Positions 52,789 to 61,873 are shown, numbered from the stretch's first letter. The stretch is DNA of 64,000 bases from Lewinellaceae bacterium (GCA_020636075.1 JACJYO010000005.1:372001-436000), one strand, 5' to 3'. Numbers and translations: made by a program. The notes: generated by a model from the letters alone, not told the origin.

Positions 52789-53418
52789 ATGAAACACACA
52801 CCATTTGTAATTCTACTCGTTTCGCTGCTCAGCGCATGTGTCGTTCCAATAAATTCCAGTTATGAAAGTGCTCGCATGTTAGGCAAAGGAAACACGGAAA
52901 TTATGGGCCATTATTCCCATTACCTGGTAAATGCAGAGGGCGAATCCGACGCCGTCAACAACAACGTTGGCCTGCGCCTGGGCTACGGTATTACAGACCG
53001 GGTGGATTTGAAAGCACGTTACATCCGCCTGCTACCTACGGAAGAAGGTGCTTCTGGAGTGAACTACGTAGACCTTGCGCCCAAATTTGCTTTTGTGCCG
53101 GGAAAATTTGCCGGAGCCATTCCAGTCGGTCTTTATTTCGCCGATGATGAAACCCAGTGGGTTTTCAGCCCCAAATTGTTGTATACCTATCCGGCAAACG
53201 ACATGTTCGAAGCAACCCTGGCTGCCAAGGCGGATATTTTCCCGGATGATGAAGGCGAGGTTTATCTCGGCTTTAACCTGGGCCTTGGCCTGAGCCAAAA
53301 TCTGAACCGCTGGGCGATCCGTCCTGAACTGGGCTTGATGATCAACCCGGGAGAGTCGGGAACAATTTGGTCCTTTGGAATCGGATTTAATGCGGTGTTG
53401 CCCGGTCGAAAACAATAG
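52789..53418 (+). CDS. Putative outer-membrane lipoprotein with barrel-like strands
   Basis: A 209-aa lipoprotein. The signal peptide MKHTPFVILLVSLLSAC ends in a lipobox with Cys17. The mature part alternates strand-like segments (GNTEIMGHYSHYLVN, VGLRLGYGITDRVDLKARYIRLL, YVDLAPKFAFVPG, AGAIPVGLYFADDE, VYLGFNLGLGLSQNLNRWAIRPELGLMI and SGTIWSFGIGFNAVL) suggesting a small beta-barrel. I recognise no specific family. It sits between the orphan histidine kinase and pheS, both on the same strand, with gaps of 123 and 91 bases. Confidence 0.75.
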   Translation: MKHTPFVILLVSLLSACVVPINSSYESARMLGKGNTEIMGHYSHYLVNAEGESDAVNNNVGLRLGYGITDRVDLKARYIRLLPTEEGASGVNYVDLAPKFAFVPGKFAGAIPVGLYFADDETQWVFSPKLLYTYPANDMFEATLAAKADIFPDDEGEVYLGFNLGLGLSQNLNRWAIRPELGLMINPGESGTIWSFGIGFNAVLPGRKQ

Positions 53419-53509
53419 ACACCTGCAAAAAGAACAGTGAATTTTCCGATTTTTGCCGGCACAAACTGCATGGCGGGAATTTTTATGCTCCCAATTTGAT
53501 TTTTCAACT

Positions 53510-54541
53510 ATGTCTGATCTGATAAAAAAAGTAGCGGAAGCGACTGCGAAACTTGAACAGGAAACACCAACCACTCCGGAGGCATTGGAAACATTTCGAA
53601 TTCAATACCTGGGCTCTAAGGGCCTGGTTAAGGCTTTCATGGAGGAAATGCGCAATGTGCCCAACGAGCAGAAGCGGGATTTTGGCCAGGCGGTTAATGC
53701 GCTGAAACAACAGGCAGAAGCCCGTTTTCAGGAAGCCAAAGCCGCTTTCGAGGCAAAGGCTGAACAGGCATCGGCTCGTCAAATCGATCTGACGGCGCCT
53801 GGCGAACCGCTTCCGCTTGGCTCCCGCCACCCGATTTCGATCACCATGAATCGGATTATCGAAATTTTCACCCGGATCGGTTTTGTAGTGGCCGACGGCC
53901 CGGAGATCGAACACGATTGGTACAACTTTACAGCCATGAATACGCCGGAAGATCACCCGGCCCGTGATATGCAGGATACATTTTATGTGGTAGATGCCCC
54001 GGGCATGTTGTTGCGTACGCATACCAGCAATGTGCAGGCCCGTGTGATGACTACCCGCAAACCACCGATCCGGATCATAGCACCCGGGCGTGTGTACCGG
54101 AATGAGACCATCTCGGCCCGCTCCCATGCGCAGTTTCATCAGGTCGAAGGTTTGTTTATCGACAAGGAAGTTTCGTTTGCCGATATGAAGCAGACGCTGT
54201 TTTATTTTGCTCAGGAAATGTTTGGTGCCCCCAAGATACGCCTGCGCCCGTCCTTTTTTCCATTCACCGAACCCAGCGCGGAGATGGATGTATGGCTGGG
54301 TACCGACACCGAAGAGAATTACCGTTTGACCAAAGGCACCGGCTGGCTCGAAATTTTGGGTTGCGGCATGGTAGACCCGCAGGTGCTGGAAAACTGTGGA
54401 ATCGACAGCAGGGAGTATTCCGGTTACGCGTTTGGTATGGGGATTGAGCGCCAGGCCCTTCGCCTGTACAATATTCCCGATATCCGGCTATTGTTTGAAA
54501 ACGATGTGCGCATGCTACGGCAGTTTTCGGCTGCGATCTAA
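53510..54541 (+). CDS. pheS: Phenylalanine--tRNA ligase subunit alpha
   Basis: A 343-aa class II synthetase catalytic subunit that joins with PheT to charge tRNA-Phe. The ATG at 53510 (MSDLIKKVAEATAKLEQ) begins the usual N-terminal coiled coil. The class II core is visible: GSRHPISITMNRIIEIFTRIGFVVADGPEIEHDWYNF, HPARDMQDTFYV, LLRTHTSNVQARVM, GRVYRNETISARSHAQFHQVEGL (motif 2) and GYAFGMGIERQALRLYNIPDIR (motif 3). Normal length. No pheT gene follows; the next gene is a prohibitin-like protein, so the two subunits are unlinked here, a common arrangement. Confidence 0.96.
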   Translation: MSDLIKKVAEATAKLEQETPTTPEALETFRIQYLGSKGLVKAFMEEMRNVPNEQKRDFGQAVNALKQQAEARFQEAKAAFEAKAEQASARQIDLTAPGEPLPLGSRHPISITMNRIIEIFTRIGFVVADGPEIEHDWYNFTAMNTPEDHPARDMQDTFYVVDAPGMLLRTHTSNVQARVMTTRKPPIRIIAPGRVYRNETISARSHAQFHQVEGLFIDKEVSFADMKQTLFYFAQEMFGAPKIRLRPSFFPFTEPSAEMDVWLGTDTEENYRLTKGTGWLEILGCGMVDPQVLENCGIDSREYSGYAFGMGIERQALRLYNIPDIRLLFENDVRMLRQFSAAI

Positions 54542-54643
54542 AACCCGTCCGGGTCGATATTTTGTTTATCTAAAAATGTTGATCGGATGCGGCTTCTGCC
54601 GTAAGTTGTCTGTTAAATCAATTCACCAAATCAAAAATCGCTT

Positions 54644-55546
54644 ATGTTCCTTGCCATATTGGGCGTATTTGTCGCCTTTCTCGCATACACCTTGTCCAAA
54701 GCCAACCCCAACATGGGAACCTTTGGAAAAATGGGCCGGTATATCGGTATTGCCTTGGTTATCCTGGGTATTATGACCTCCTGTTTCGTACAGATTTCAC
54801 CGGGTATTGTTGGGGTGCAAACCTTGTTTGGAAAAATTCAGGCCGGCGTTTTAACGGAAGGCCTCAACATCGTAAATCCATTGGTCGAAGTCGTTGAATT
54901 TGATGTTCGGACACAAAATTATACGATGTCGGCCATCAATGACGAAGGCCAGAAAATGGGCGACGATGCCATCCGGGTACTTTCCGCGGACGGTTTGGAG
55001 GTAGTGATCGATATGACCGTATTGTTCAAGGTCATTCCGGACAAGGCGCCCGAAATCCTGCGAACGCTTGGAAAGGGTTATCGGGACGTAGTCGTTCGGC
55101 CTACTGTTCGCACCAAAAGCCGTGACTTCGCGGCGTATTATGATGCAGTAGCGCTGTATTCAAGCAAACGCGACGAGTTTCAGCAACGCTTGTTTGAGGC
55201 CATGGACGGTGCATTTAAACAGCGCGGGATTGTGCTCGAACAAGTACTGATCCGGAACATTAACCTGCCGATTTCGGTTAAAACGGCCATTGAAACAAAA
55301 ATCAATGCCGAACAGGAAGCGCAAAAAATGAAATTTGTACTCGACAAAGAACGGCAGGAGGCCGACCGGAAACGCGTGGAAGCACAAGGTATCGCCGACT
55401 ACCAACGGATACTTACTTCGACGCTAACCGACAAACTCTTGCAATACGAGCAAATACAGGTGCAAAAAGAACTGGTCAAATCGCCAAACGCCAAAGTCGT
55501 GGTGATGGGAAACGGTAAAACGGCGCCCATACTGATCGGACAGTAA
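54644..55546 (+). CDS. Prohibitin/SPFH (Band 7) family protein
   Basis: A 300-aa membrane-anchored protein. Two hydrophobic segments open it (MFLAILGVFVAFLAYTL and GRYIGIALVILGIMTSCF). The SPFH domain follows: ISPGIVGVQTLFGKIQAGVLTEGLNIVNPLVEVVEFDVRTQNYT, then VLSADGLEVVIDMTVLFKVIP and FKQRGIVLEQVLIRNINLP. The C-terminal helix is charged (NAEQEAQKMKFVLDKERQEADRKRVEAQG) and suits oligomerisation. Such proteins organise membrane microdomains or regulate the FtsH protease. The gene starts 102 bases after pheS, and the glycosyltransferase follows 16 bases after it, so the latter pair is probably cotranscribed. Confidence 0.9.
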   Translation: MFLAILGVFVAFLAYTLSKANPNMGTFGKMGRYIGIALVILGIMTSCFVQISPGIVGVQTLFGKIQAGVLTEGLNIVNPLVEVVEFDVRTQNYTMSAINDEGQKMGDDAIRVLSADGLEVVIDMTVLFKVIPDKAPEILRTLGKGYRDVVVRPTVRTKSRDFAAYYDAVALYSSKRDEFQQRLFEAMDGAFKQRGIVLEQVLIRNINLPISVKTAIETKINAEQEAQKMKFVLDKERQEADRKRVEAQGIADYQRILTSTLTDKLLQYEQIQVQKELVKSPNAKVVVMGNGKTAPILIGQ

Positions 55547-55562
55547 TTTGTAACACACAATT

Positions 55563-56324
55563 ATGCAAGTCCAACTTTCCGCAGTCATCATTACGTTCAA
55601 CGAATCGCGGAATATTGGCCGTTGCCTGGATTCTCTGGCTGGTGTGGCCGACGAGATCGTAGTGGTTGATTCTTTTTCCACGGATGAAACCGTCGCTATC
55701 TGCAGGGAAAATGGCGCCCGTGTTGTTCAGCATCCTTTTGCAGGGCATATTGAACAGAAAAACTTTGCGCTGGAGCAGGCGCAACACCCGTGGGTATTGT
55801 CGCTCGACGCCGATGAGGCCTTGAGTGAAACCTTACGACAATCCATTCTGGAAACAAAGGAAAACTGGCGGGCAGACGGTTACACTATGAATCGCCGGAC
55901 AAATTATTGTGGCCAGTGGATAAACCACAGCGGCTGGTATCCGGACCGGAAGTTGCGCCTGTTTGATAAACGTCTGGGGCATTGGGGCGGCCAAAACCCG
56001 CACGATAAGGTGATCATGAACCAGGGTTGCCAAGTGGAGCAGCTGGCCGGCGACCTGCTTCACTACAGTTACTACAGCGTGGAGGAGCATATCGAACGGG
56101 TACGCCGCTATGCTAAAATGGGTGCTCAGGCCTTGCACAGCCGGGGCAAAAAAGGATCATATTGGAAACTGATCTTTAATCCTCCGTTTAAGTTTATTCG
56201 CAATTATTTGCTGCGTCGGGGCTTTCTTGACGGCCGAGCTGGATTTACCGTTTGCCGGATAGCCGCGTTGGAAACTTTTTGGAAATACCGGGAGTTGCTG
56301 CGCATGGGAAAGAATAAGGCCTGA
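55563..56324 (+). CDS. Glycosyltransferase family 2 (WaaE/KdtX-like)
   Basis: A 253-aa cytosolic or membrane-associated glycosyltransferase of the GT-A fold. The N-terminus shows LSAVIITFNESRNIGRCLDSL, and EIVVVDSFSTDETVAIC gives the first Asp-rich segment. The metal-binding DxD is in LSLDADEALS. The later NYCGQWINHSGWYPDRKLRLFDK and LLHYSYYSVEEHIERVRRYAKMGA resemble the lipopolysaccharide core glucosyltransferase WaaE. A cell-envelope polysaccharide acceptor is likely, but sugar and acceptor are not known. It follows the prohibitin-like gene by 16 bases, and a very long terminator stem lies just after the stop. Confidence 0.9.
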   Translation: MQVQLSAVIITFNESRNIGRCLDSLAGVADEIVVVDSFSTDETVAICRENGARVVQHPFAGHIEQKNFALEQAQHPWVLSLDADEALSETLRQSILETKENWRADGYTMNRRTNYCGQWINHSGWYPDRKLRLFDKRLGHWGGQNPHDKVIMNQGCQVEQLAGDLLHYSYYSVEEHIERVRRYAKMGAQALHSRGKKGSYWKLIFNPPFKFIRNYLLRRGFLDGRAGFTVCRIAALETFWKYRELLRMGKNKA

Positions 56325-56332
56325 TGACAAAT

Positions 56333-56394
56333 GGTTTTTTACAACAAAAGGGGGCTTGCACATTTGCGCAAGCCCCCTTTTGTTGTAAAAAACC
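56333..56394. terminator. 27-bp perfect-stem bidirectional terminator
   Basis: Arms 56333-56359 and 56368-56394 are perfectly complementary over 27 bases (core AAAAGGGGGCTTGC / GCAAGCCCCCTTTT) with an 8-base loop and TTTTTT/AAAAAA at the outer part. It lies between the convergent glycosyltransferase and DUF4175 genes and can serve both. Confidence 0.93.
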
Positions 56395-56408
56395 TGTCAG
56401 GTCAGGAA

Positions 56409-59400
56409 TTACTTACTCCCTGCCCCTTTGATGTATTCTTCCACGAGCTGTTTGTAGTACGGCTTCAATGCCGGGGATACTGTGCGGAAGAGATCAACTT
56501 CTGAACGGCGTTTTTTCAAATATTCCTCCAGCGCGGGTGGCATTTTTGCCGGTTGTTGTTTGGCTGTTTGCGCCTGCCGTTCTTCATCTTGCTCTTGCTC
56601 ACGTTCGGCGCGTTCAGCTTCCAACAATCGGGTAAGAATATCCTGTTGCCGTTTCAGCATTTCGTTTGTCAGACGTTTGTTTACCAGATCGGTTTCGATC
56701 TTGTCCATTTCCTGCATGAGTTCATCCAGGGCTTTATCGCCTTTGCCTTGCTCCTGCTTTTGCTTTTGCATTTCGCGCAGCGCATTGCGCAAAGCGGCTT
56801 GCTGGGCTGCCATTTGGGCAAATTCTTTACTCATGCCACCCTGCCCTTTGCCTTTTTGCAGACGCTCTTTGAGCGCTTTCATCTGTTCGTTCAGATCACC
56901 CTGCCCTTTGGTGATCTTATCCATCGGCTGTTTGCCTTTCTTGCCACCACCGGTGCCGCCGGGTTTGCTGCAACTTCCGCTTCCGGGTTGGCCGTTTGCC
57001 ATTTGTTGCTGCATTTGGTCCATTACTTCCGAGAGCATCAAGGCAAGGTCATTAAAGCCTTTCATGGTGCGCTGCTGGTATTCGCTGGCGGAGGTAACAT
57101 GGCGTTCTTCCAGGTCGTCGAGGCTGTATTTCAGGCCTTCTTTGATATCTGCAACCTTGTCTGTGATTATCCCTTCGATCTGGAAATTCCGGCTGGCCAA
57201 CGCTTGCAGGCTGTCTTCAACAATTTTAAAATCATCTTTAATTTTAAACTGCTCCTGCGTTAGCTCCACATAGCGCGGTGTGTTGACGGAAGTGTTGGCA
57301 AAATTTTGCATGTTTTGCTCCTGCGAAAAGGACAAGCCAATCAGGTTTTCCAGCAATTGGCGTAGCATGGCAATGTCTTCCTCCATTTGCTCCTGCTCGC
57401 CCGACTGGCGATTCTGGCGCATCTGGTTGGCCATGTTTTTCATTTTATCGGCTGCTTTTTTCTGCTTCTTGCTGGCCTTTTGCTTTTGACTTTGGTTCAT
57501 GTCCTCTTTGGCATCCTTCATATCCTTTTGGATATCCTGCATCTCCTCCTTGTTGTCTTCGATCTGTTGCGGACGTTTTAACTCCTCATTTTTCTGCAAC
57601 ATGTCTTCGTGTTGCTTCTTGATGTCGTCCATTTTTTTGTTCAGATCATCCTGTTCCTTTTTCAGGTCCTCATCGGACTTACCTGAATTTTCTTTTTCGG
57701 TATCCTTGGCCAGTTCTTCCTGCTCTTTGGCCAATTCTTCAAGTTGCTCAATCTGCTGCTGGAGCATGTTTTCCACCTCCAGTTGTTTGTACAATTCCTG
57801 CAGGCGGTCCAGTTGTTTCTCCAGCTGATCATTGGACATTTGCATTTGCTCCATTTGCTCCAGCATCTCATCCTTGTTGAGCTCCTGCAACAACTTTTCA
57901 ATGTCCTCCATGAGCTGCTTCATTTCTTCGGAAACGGTTTCCTCAAACATCTTTTCCAACTGCTCCTGCTTTTCAAGGAGTTCCTCGTTTTTCTGCTGAT
58001 TGAACTCCTCCTGCATTTTTTTGCTATCCTCAAAATTCTGTTTTGCTTGCTCAATCTGATTCTGGAGCTGCTTCTGGCGGTCCAGCATTTTCTCCATATC
58101 CTTGCGCGACTGCCAATCCAGTTCTTTTTGTTGAAGGACTTTATTGCGCAGTTTTTTCATCTCCTCCTGGATCTTTGCACTCTCCTTGAGGGCTTTTTCC
58201 AAATCTTTCTGGATCTCTTCAGCCGTTTGCGCCTGGTCTTTGCGGTATTCGTCGAGGGTGGGCATACGCCATTGCATCACATTGGTACGCGCACTTTTGC
58301 TGCCGTTTACGCCGTCGTTGTCAAATACTTCAAAGTAGTAGGAAATTTCATCGCCCGGTTGAATATCCAGGTCGCGCAAATTCCAGGTATAATCGTACTG
58401 GATTTGTTTGCCCGCAGGTTTGGAAACTTTGACCGTGCTAAGCGGCATCTGGCCACCTTTGGCTTTTTTAAGCTGGTAATTGAAAGTCAGGTTCAGCAAA
58501 CCATAATCGTCGGAAGCGCTGCCGGCAAAAAACAGCATGCGCCGGTTGGTGCTGTCGCGAAATTCTTCGGCAGAAATTTGCGGGTGCAGGTCGGGGATAA
58601 CCGTGATGGTGTAGGCTACCGAGTCGGCGTTCAGGAGTTCTGCGTTGCTGAGGTAAATTTTGTACGATTCGTCTTTTAGTGCGCGGCGGTTAAAGGAAAA
58701 CAGCTCGTCGTCGAACCGCTTGGTTGCTGCCGGGGCACTGCCGCCAAAGCGCAGGTCGAGCCGGTCGGTGTGTTGGGCATTAAAAACCCAGTTGATATTG
58801 GTGCCTTGCGGCAACACCAGGTCGCCCACGTTGTCCAGATTTTCGGCTGGCCGGCCAATGTATTCCGGGAAGGACAGTTTGACGCCAAACGACAAAATGT
58901 TCGGGCGCCGGACGACGCTTAATTTGTACGCCTCGCTTTCAATGCCTCCGGCAAAAAGATTGAACTCCACGTCCTTCTGCACATTCGAAAACGTGTACGA
59001 AAATTCGTTGGCTGCGTCTTTTTGCAAGCGGTACTGCACATTGCCGAAATCGATGAACATTTCATTAGGCAAAACTTGTCCTTCCGTCGCAACATGCAAA
59101 ACAAAATCGGAAAACTGGACCGCTTTCAGTTCGTTAGTTTTGACCACAAAATGAAATGGTGCGGGTTTTTCAAACTTCGTTGTGCTGTTCAGCAAACGCA
59201 TGGTGCCCTCCCGCAAGATATTGGGTGCACCCAAAAAGAGGAATAGCAACAACAGCACCGGCGGCAACGCATAGCGCAGGTACTTCCGGTTCTTTTGCAG
59301 ATCGATGGCAGACTGGAAGGGCACCAATTTGATCTCCTCGCTTTTTTGATTGATCGAAGCGTTGATCAACTCGGTGTAAATGGCATTGCCCGATGCCTGT

Positions 59401-59753
59401 TGTTTCAGTTGCAAAATATTCAGCAACTTGTCTTTCACATCCGTGAAGTGCTCACCAATAATGGTTGCAGCCTGCTCATGGCTGATCACTTTTCCTAAAT
59501 GGAAATAGTGCATCAGCGGCACGGCAACCCAGCGGTAAACAGCAGCGCCGGAAAGCCCCACAAAGCCCCACAACATGGCCGTGCGAACGCCGGTGCCAAA
59601 GTAGAGGTAGTATTCCAGCACGTTGAGCAAAATAAACAAGCCCAACACTGCGCCTACGGTATACAGGGCACCGCGCAGCAGCTGATTGATATAAAATTTG
59701 CGAATGAAACTATCGAGTTTGTCGATGAGCAGGCTATAGTTGTCGCGTTGCAT
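56409..59753 (-). CDS. DUF4175 family membrane protein with long coiled coil
   Basis: A 1114-aa protein. Three hydrophobic segments lie near residues 27-49, 57-78 and 159-178. A large beta-rich periplasmic-like region follows (about 190-510; PAPFHFVVKTNELKAVQFSDFVLHV, then KLSFPEYIGRPAENLDN). From about 525 to 790 the sequence is a highly charged coiled coil rich in Gln, Glu and Lys (QIEQLEELAKEQEELAKDTE). A Gly/Ser-rich hinge (NGQPGSGSCSKPGGTGGGKKGKQ) and a further basic coiled coil end it (PALEEYLKKRRSEVDLF). The architecture matches the DUF4175 proteins widespread in Bacteroidota, whose role is not established; cell-envelope function is a guess. It is convergent with the glycosyltransferase gene. 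Confidence 0.88.
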   Translation of the reverse strand: MQRDNYSLLIDKLDSFIRKFYINQLLRGALYTVGAVLGLFILLNVLEYYLYFGTGVRTAMLWGFVGLSGAAVYRWVAVPLMHYFHLGKVISHEQAATIIGEHFTDVKDKLLNILQLKQQASGNAIYTELINASINQKSEEIKLVPFQSAIDLQKNRKYLRYALPPVLLLLFLFLGAPNILREGTMRLLNSTTKFEKPAPFHFVVKTNELKAVQFSDFVLHVATEGQVLPNEMFIDFGNVQYRLQKDAANEFSYTFSNVQKDVEFNLFAGGIESEAYKLSVVRRPNILSFGVKLSFPEYIGRPAENLDNVGDLVLPQGTNINWVFNAQHTDRLDLRFGGSAPAATKRFDDELFSFNRRALKDESYKIYLSNAELLNADSVAYTITVIPDLHPQISAEEFRDSTNRRMLFFAGSASDDYGLLNLTFNYQLKKAKGGQMPLSTVKVSKPAGKQIQYDYTWNLRDLDIQPGDEISYYFEVFDNDGVNGSKSARTNVMQWRMPTLDEYRKDQAQTAEEIQKDLEKALKESAKIQEEMKKLRNKVLQQKELDWQSRKDMEKMLDRQKQLQNQIEQAKQNFEDSKKMQEEFNQQKNEELLEKQEQLEKMFEETVSEEMKQLMEDIEKLLQELNKDEMLEQMEQMQMSNDQLEKQLDRLQELYKQLEVENMLQQQIEQLEELAKEQEELAKDTEKENSGKSDEDLKKEQDDLNKKMDDIKKQHEDMLQKNEELKRPQQIEDNKEEMQDIQKDMKDAKEDMNQSQKQKASKKQKKAADKMKNMANQMRQNRQSGEQEQMEEDIAMLRQLLENLIGLSFSQEQNMQNFANTSVNTPRYVELTQEQFKIKDDFKIVEDSLQALASRNFQIEGIITDKVADIKEGLKYSLDDLEERHVTSASEYQQRTMKGFNDLALMLSEVMDQMQQQMANGQPGSGSCSKPGGTGGGKKGKQPMDKITKGQGDLNEQMKALKERLQKGKGQGGMSKEFAQMAAQQAALRNALREMQKQKQEQGKGDKALDELMQEMDKIETDLVNKRLTNEMLKRQQDILTRLLEAERAEREQEQDEERQAQTAKQQPAKMPPALEEYLKKRRSEVDLFRTVSPALKPYYKQLVEEYIKGAGSK

Positions 59754-59788
59754 GAGTACGGGTACTTAAACTTTTATGATTTTTTCAC

Positions 59789-59835
59789 CGCTAAGACGCC
59801 AAGACACGGAGTGTTTGTGTCTTGGCGTCTTAGCG
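59789..59835. repeat. Intergenic inverted repeat (19-bp arms)
   Basis: CGCTAAGACGCCAAGACAC (59789-59807) and its exact reverse complement (59817-59835) are separated by 9 bases. It occupies the 184-base space between the DUF4175 gene and the amidohydrolase-like gene. The wording resembles CGCTAAGACGC...-type intergenic palindromes that I recall from many environmental bacterial genomes. It lacks a T-run in the expected position. Confidence 0.85.
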
Positions 59836-59937
59836 ATGAAGGTTACAGAAAACAAAAATGCACATAAAACCCGTGTAAAAACGAATTTATCGGCGAATGG
59901 GTCGGGGATTAACCGTTTTTAACACAGGTGATCGTAC

Positions 59938-61242
59938 TTATTGCCGATTGTACTTCTCTTCAAAACGCCGGTGCAGCAGCTTTTGTTTGTTGTCGAGGTT
60001 GATCTCCCGACCCTGAATAAAAGCGGCAGTAACCTTGTTGGTCCGCATATCGAGGGCATCGCCATCGCTGATGAAAAGGGTGGCGTCTTTTCCAACTTCC
60101 AGGCTTCCGGTCGTTCCGCCAATACCCATGATAGCTGCCGGGCTAAGGGTGATGGCTTGAACGGCCGCTTCGTAAGGCAGCCCAAATCCGACAGCCTGAC
60201 CTGCCTGAAAAGGCAAATTGCGCTGCTCCCAGGCACCATCGATTGACAACACAAAGGCAATGCCGGCCTGATGAAGTGCGGCGGCCGTTTTGAAAGGCTG
60301 GTCGATGTCTTCGTCGTCCCGGGAAGGCAGGCGCTGTGTTCTGCTCAGCACAACCGGAACCTGATGTTCGCGGAGAAAATCTGTGATCATCCAGGCATCC
60401 GATGCACCAATGAGTACCGGGCGGGCGCCAAAAGATTCGGCAAACAGCACGGCCTCCTGCATGGTTTTGGCATTATCGGTATGGATGTACAGGTTCTGCG
60501 TTTTGTTGAACAAACCGCGCATGGCCTCAAAGCGCGGGTTTTTAACTTCCGGGTTGGCCGACTGTGCATATGCTTTGGCTTCGCCAAAATAGCGGTTCAA
60601 GGCATCGATATTTTGCTGGTACTGGTTGCCCTGGTCCTCCTGAGCATTTGGAGGTGCTGGACCAAACCGCCGCCGGGGCGATGGGTTTGGCCAGTTGAGG
60701 TGAATGCCGTCATCGGCGCGCAGGGCGGCATCTTCCCAATTCCAAGCGTCCAGTTGCACCACAGCCGAACTACCGGCAATGGTTCCGCTGGAAGGTACCA
60801 CTTGCGCTTCGAGCACGCCATTGGAGCGCACGGTAGGTTGAACATCGGAGTCGGTGTTGTAGGCCACGAGTACCCGGGCGTTGGGATTCAGGGCGCCCGT
60901 TTCCGCGAAATCTTGCGTGGCGCGTACGGCATCAATTTCTACCAATCCCAAACGGGCATTGGCGGCGATAAAGCCCGGGTACACGTGCTTGCCCGTGGCA
61001 TCGAATATTTTGGAAAACTTGCTTTGGTCGACCCGGATGGTCGCAGCGTTGGATACGAGTGTTAGTTTCCCAGCTTCGAATGCAATGGCGCTGTTGGGCA
61101 GTACCTGGCCGTTGCCCAAATGGGCGGTAGCACCAAGAATGAGGATGGCGCTGCTTTGCGGTGGCGCCGGGGTCGGTGGTTGGGCGGGCAGGCTGTGGCA
61201 CAGGGCTGCAAAAATGACAAGGAACAAGGTAGCTTTATTCAT
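59938..61242 (-). CDS. Exported amidohydrolase-like protein lacking the HxH metal motif
   Basis: A 434-aa protein. The ATG at 61242 opens a signal peptide (MNKATLFLVIFAALCHSLPAQ); the frame runs 33 codons further upstream without conserved character. The composite amidohydrolase outline is present: N-terminal beta domain (GATAHLGNGQVLPNSAIAFEAGKLTLV), the GKHVYPGFI strand end, and C-terminal TGSLEVGKDATLFISDGDALDM. However, GKHVYPGFI is followed by AANARLGLVEI where metal-dependent members have D-x-H-x-H, so the binuclear site is absent or rebuilt. Such variants are common in Bacteroidota, often paired with a second amidohydrolase, but no partner is adjacent here. It starts 19 bases after the FAH-family gene, in a probable operon. 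Enzymatic activity is uncertain. Confidence 0.85.
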   Translation of the reverse strand: MNKATLFLVIFAALCHSLPAQPPTPAPPQSSAILILGATAHLGNGQVLPNSAIAFEAGKLTLVSNAATIRVDQSKFSKIFDATGKHVYPGFIAANARLGLVEIDAVRATQDFAETGALNPNARVLVAYNTDSDVQPTVRSNGVLEAQVVPSSGTIAGSSAVVQLDAWNWEDAALRADDGIHLNWPNPSPRRRFGPAPPNAQEDQGNQYQQNIDALNRYFGEAKAYAQSANPEVKNPRFEAMRGLFNKTQNLYIHTDNAKTMQEAVLFAESFGARPVLIGASDAWMITDFLREHQVPVVLSRTQRLPSRDDEDIDQPFKTAAALHQAGIAFVLSIDGAWEQRNLPFQAGQAVGFGLPYEAAVQAITLSPAAIMGIGGTTGSLEVGKDATLFISDGDALDMRTNKVTAAFIQGREINLDNKQKLLHRRFEEKYNRQ

Positions 61243-61261
61243 GATTATCAATTGCCAGGTT

Positions 61262-61873
61262 TTATTTAATTGCACAGGATAGCATCGGTTTTCCCTCAAT
61301 TTCTCCCTCCAATACATCCCCGATCTGAACAGGCCCAACACCTGCAGGTGTGCCGGTAAAGATCATATCGCCTTTTTGCAAGGTGAAGTATTGCGAAAGG
61401 TACACAATAAGCGTGTCGAAGGAGAAAATCAGATCGCGGGTGTGGCCATCCTGAACGACTTCGCCATTTTTTTTCAATTGAAAATGAATATCCTGCGGGT
61501 TCTTCAGCTCGCTTAAGGGAATCCATTTGCTCAACGGCCCCGAGCGGTCGAAGCCCTTCGCAATTTCCCAGGGGTGGCCTTTGCCTTTCAGTTTTTCCTG
61601 AAGATCGCGGGCGGTGAAATCAATACCGAAGGCAACAGCATCGTAGTACCGCGCTGCAAATTCCGGCTGTACAGAACGACCGTTTTTACAAATGCGCAAA
61701 ACAATCTCGCCCTCGTAGTGGACTTTCTCTGAAAATTCAGGGTAATAAAACGGTTTGTTGTTGACCACCAACGCAGTGGGTGGTTTCATAAAAACCATGG
61801 GCTCGGAAGGAACCGGGTTGCTGAGTTCCTTGGCATGGTCGACGTAGTTGCGGCCAATACAGAAAATTTTCAT
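61262..61873 (-). CDS. Fumarylacetoacetate hydrolase (FAH) family enzyme
   Basis: A 203-aa FAHD1-like hydrolase/decarboxylase, a soluble metal-dependent enzyme acting on C-C bonds of acylpyruvate or oxaloacetate-type substrates. The start MKIFCIGRNYVDHAKELSNP is the family's usual opening. The metal ligands appear as Glu54 and Glu56 (VHYEGEIVLRI) and Asp85 (VAFGIDFTARDLQ). GFDRSGPLSK and MIFTGTPAGVGPVQIGDVLEGEI complete the core. Full length for the small FAHD1-like branch. The substrate cannot be fixed. It lies 19 bases upstream of the amidohydrolase-like gene and 102 bases after the Fe-S protein gene. Confidence 0.9.
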   Translation of the reverse strand: MKIFCIGRNYVDHAKELSNPVPSEPMVFMKPPTALVVNNKPFYYPEFSEKVHYEGEIVLRICKNGRSVQPEFAARYYDAVAFGIDFTARDLQEKLKGKGHPWEIAKGFDRSGPLSKWIPLSELKNPQDIHFQLKKNGEVVQDGHTRDLIFSFDTLIVYLSQYFTLQKGDMIFTGTPAGVGPVQIGDVLEGEIEGKPMLSCAIK

